Shown here piece by piece: positions 5,417 to 6,370 of a DNA stretch of 6,370 nucleotides (its first letter is position 1; every line of letters starts with the position of its first letter). The position numbers were made by a program, and so were the translations under genes. The notes under the pieces are model-generated. The model searched no databases. It saw only the letters and a list, made by a program, of their open reading frames with translations, and was not told the origin of the DNA. The DNA is taken from the NCBI GenBank assembly GCA_030150085.1, contig JASLGJ010000550.1, positions 1-6,370 of the forward strand, written 5' to 3'. The stretch is from Candidatus Elarobacter sp. Its GTDB lineage: Bacteria; Vulcanimicrobiota; Vulcanimicrobiia; Vulcanimicrobiales; Vulcanimicrobiaceae.

Positions 5417-6256
5417 CTAGGGGCTCAGCCTCGGCAGCGGGGTCGGCCCCGGCGGCGGCGGGGTGGGCTCCGAGCGCATGGCGCGCAGGACCGTGTCGAG
5501 CTGGTGCTGCGACTGGTCCAGCAGCGCGGGAAAGACGGCCCCGAAGAGCGGCAGCGCGACCACGAGCATCACCATCCCCACGATGATCTGGATCGGCAGC
5601 CCGACCACGAACACGTTCATCTGCGGCGCGACCCGGGCCATCAGGCCCAGCATGACGTTGACCAGGAACAGCGCGATGGCGACCGGGGCCGCGATCTGGA
5701 ACACGATGAACAGGGCCTGGGTGAAGAACCGCACCACGTCGCCCGCGACCAGGTCGGGGGTGGCGGCGAAGGGCAGCGGCACGAGCTGGAACGAGCGCGC
5801 GATCCCGCTCAGCAGCGCGTGGTGGGCGTCGGCGGCCAGGTAGAGCAGGCTCGCCAGGGCGAGCTGGAACTCGCCGATCACGGTCACGCTCTGCGAGGTC
5901 AGCGGGTTGATGATGTTGACCACCGCGAAGCCCATCTGGATGTCGACGATCTCGCCCGCGAACTGGATCCCGGTGAAGACCAGGAACGCGACGAAGCCGA
6001 ACACCACCCCGATGAAGACCTGGGCCGCGACCGCGACCGCCAGCTCGCCCAGCCCGTGCAGCGGCGGCATGGCCGGCACCGTGCGCACGATGAGGAACGC
6101 GATCGTGAAGCCCAGCGCGAAGCGGACCAGCTGCGGGATCTGGGTCTGCGAGAAGATCGGCACCAGGGCCAGCATCGCGGTCACCCGCACCAGCACGAGC
6201 AGGGTCGTCTCGAACTGCGCCGTCCCCATCCCGAACAGGTTGAACCCGGCGGTCAT
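5417..6256 (-). CDS. fliR: Flagellar export gate protein FliR
   Basis: FliR is an integral membrane subunit of the FliP-FliQ-FliR export gate, through which axial proteins pass into the growing flagellum. The 279-residue product has about six hydrophobic segments (roughly 17-35, 42-60, 68-95, 127-145, 178-203 and 213-240). Family landmarks are present: F-A-G-E-I-V-D-I-Q-M-G-F-A (99-111), the N-P pair near 117-118, and A-P-Q-M-N-V-F-V-V-G-L-P (210-221). The last 18 residues are a proline-rich tail (S-E-P-T-P-P-P-P-G-P), making it somewhat longer than typical FliR (about 260). The ATG at 6254-6256 has GGAG 12 bases upstream, and no other start codon is found between it and fliQ, which ends 28 bases before. 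flhB follows after a single base. Confidence 0.95.
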   Translation of the reverse strand: MTAGFNLFGMGTAQFETTLLVLVRVTAMLALVPIFSQTQIPQLVRFALGFTIAFLIVRTVPAMPPLHGLGELAVAVAAQVFIGVVFGFVAFLVFTGIQFAGEIVDIQMGFAVVNIINPLTSQSVTVIGEFQLALASLLYLAADAHHALLSGIARSFQLVPLPFAATPDLVAGDVVRFFTQALFIVFQIAAPVAIALFLVNVMLGLMARVAPQMNVFVVGLPIQIIVGMVMLVVALPLFGAVFPALLDQSQHQLDTVLRAMRSEPTPPPPGPTPLPRLSP

Positions 6257-6268
6257 GGCCGAACGGCG

Positions 6269-6272
6269 CTCC
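6269..6272 (-). promoter_or_regulatory. Probable Shine-Dalgarno (GGAG) for fliR
   Basis: The 28 bases between fliQ and fliR read GGGGCGGAG on the minus strand, placing GGAG 12 bases before the fliR ATG. The spacing is long, so the assignment is moderate. No promoter-like sequence or hairpin is evident in this short gap. Confidence 0.35.
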
Positions 6273-6284
6273 GCCCCGTCAGCG

Positions 6285-6370
6285 TCATTTGATGAACTGC
6301 GGGATGCCGGTGAAGACGCGGGTCGTGAAGTCGGTCAGCAGGGCCAGCATGAGCGGGCCGAAGAGCAGGA
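6285..6370 (-). CDS. fliQ: Flagellar export gate protein FliQ, C-terminal end (runs off right edge)
   Basis: Only the last 27 codons and the TGA stop (6285-6287) are inside the window. They encode L-L-F-G-P-L-M-L followed by A-L-L-T-D-F-T-T-R-V-F-T-G-I-P-Q-F-I-K. This matches the end of FliQ, a small two-helix export gate subunit of about 90 residues: a hydrophobic stretch after a conserved G-P, then a short amphipathic segment with a late I-P. It directly precedes fliR, the usual order in flagellar and virulence-type export operons (fliP-fliQ-fliR). The identification rests on this short tail plus position. Confidence 0.85.
   Translation of the reverse strand, partial: LLFGPLMLALLTDFTTRVFTGIPQFIK

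Noticed and set aside
4495..5586. A 363-codon plus-strand frame opposite flhB and the end of fliR
   Set aside because: Same composition artefact. It has no recognisable domain and overlaps two confidently identified genes.
2114..6370. Virulence-type (non-flagellar) type III secretion export genes
   Set aside because: The FlhA, FlhB and FliR sequences are of flagellar type, and the neighbours are chemotaxis genes. No needle, translocon or effector-type gene is seen.

Overview
The window is a tightly packed, high-GC (about two-thirds G+C by eye) block of flagellar and chemotaxis genes, all on the minus strand. In transcription order, from high to low coordinate, it reads fliQ (only the last 27 codons), fliR, flhB, flhA, a single-domain PilZ gene, cheY, cheC and the 5' part of cheA, which runs off the left edge. 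No gene is predicted on the plus strand. The long plus-strand open frames are GC-driven mirror images of these genes. No stretch above 100 bases lacks a gene. No rRNA, tRNA, insertion sequence, CRISPR array or origin was seen.

The right half (about 2114-6370) encodes the membrane core of the flagellar type III export apparatus. FliQ and FliR are export-gate subunits, FlhB is the self-cleaving substrate-specificity switch (N-P-T-H site intact), and FlhA is the proton-coupled export motor and chaperone-docking platform (FHIPEP signature intact). FliQ/FliR and FliR/FlhB are 28 and 1 bases apart. The one sizeable gap, 92 bases between flhB and flhA, holds a GC-rich hairpin followed by a candidate sigma-28 (FliA/SigD-like) promoter and a ribosome binding site. 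FlhA and the genes behind it may therefore be a separate or additional transcription unit.

The left half (1-2110) is a signalling module joined to flhA with almost no spacing. It contains a PilZ protein that probably reads c-di-GMP, a stand-alone CheY that binds the flagellar switch when phosphorylated, a two-active-site CheC phosphatase that should dephosphorylate CheY-P, and the CheA histidine kinase that phosphorylates CheY. If co-transcribed, one mRNA would couple assembly of the export gate to the kinase, regulator and phosphatase that set rotation, with a c-di-GMP input. flhF and flhG, which often follow flhA, are absent here, and so are cheB, cheD, cheR and cheW.

Organism: a motile, flagellated, high-GC bacterium. 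CheC and a Bacillus/Thermotoga-style CheY argue against an enteric-type chemotaxis system. A flagellated actinobacterium (for example Thermoleophilia) would fit, but that is inference from composition and gene content only, and other high-GC phyla are not excluded. Genes and domains are recognised with high confidence. The operon, promoter and c-di-GMP statements are inferences. The system is largely conventional; the points of interest are its arrangement and a few regulatory and protein-tail details.
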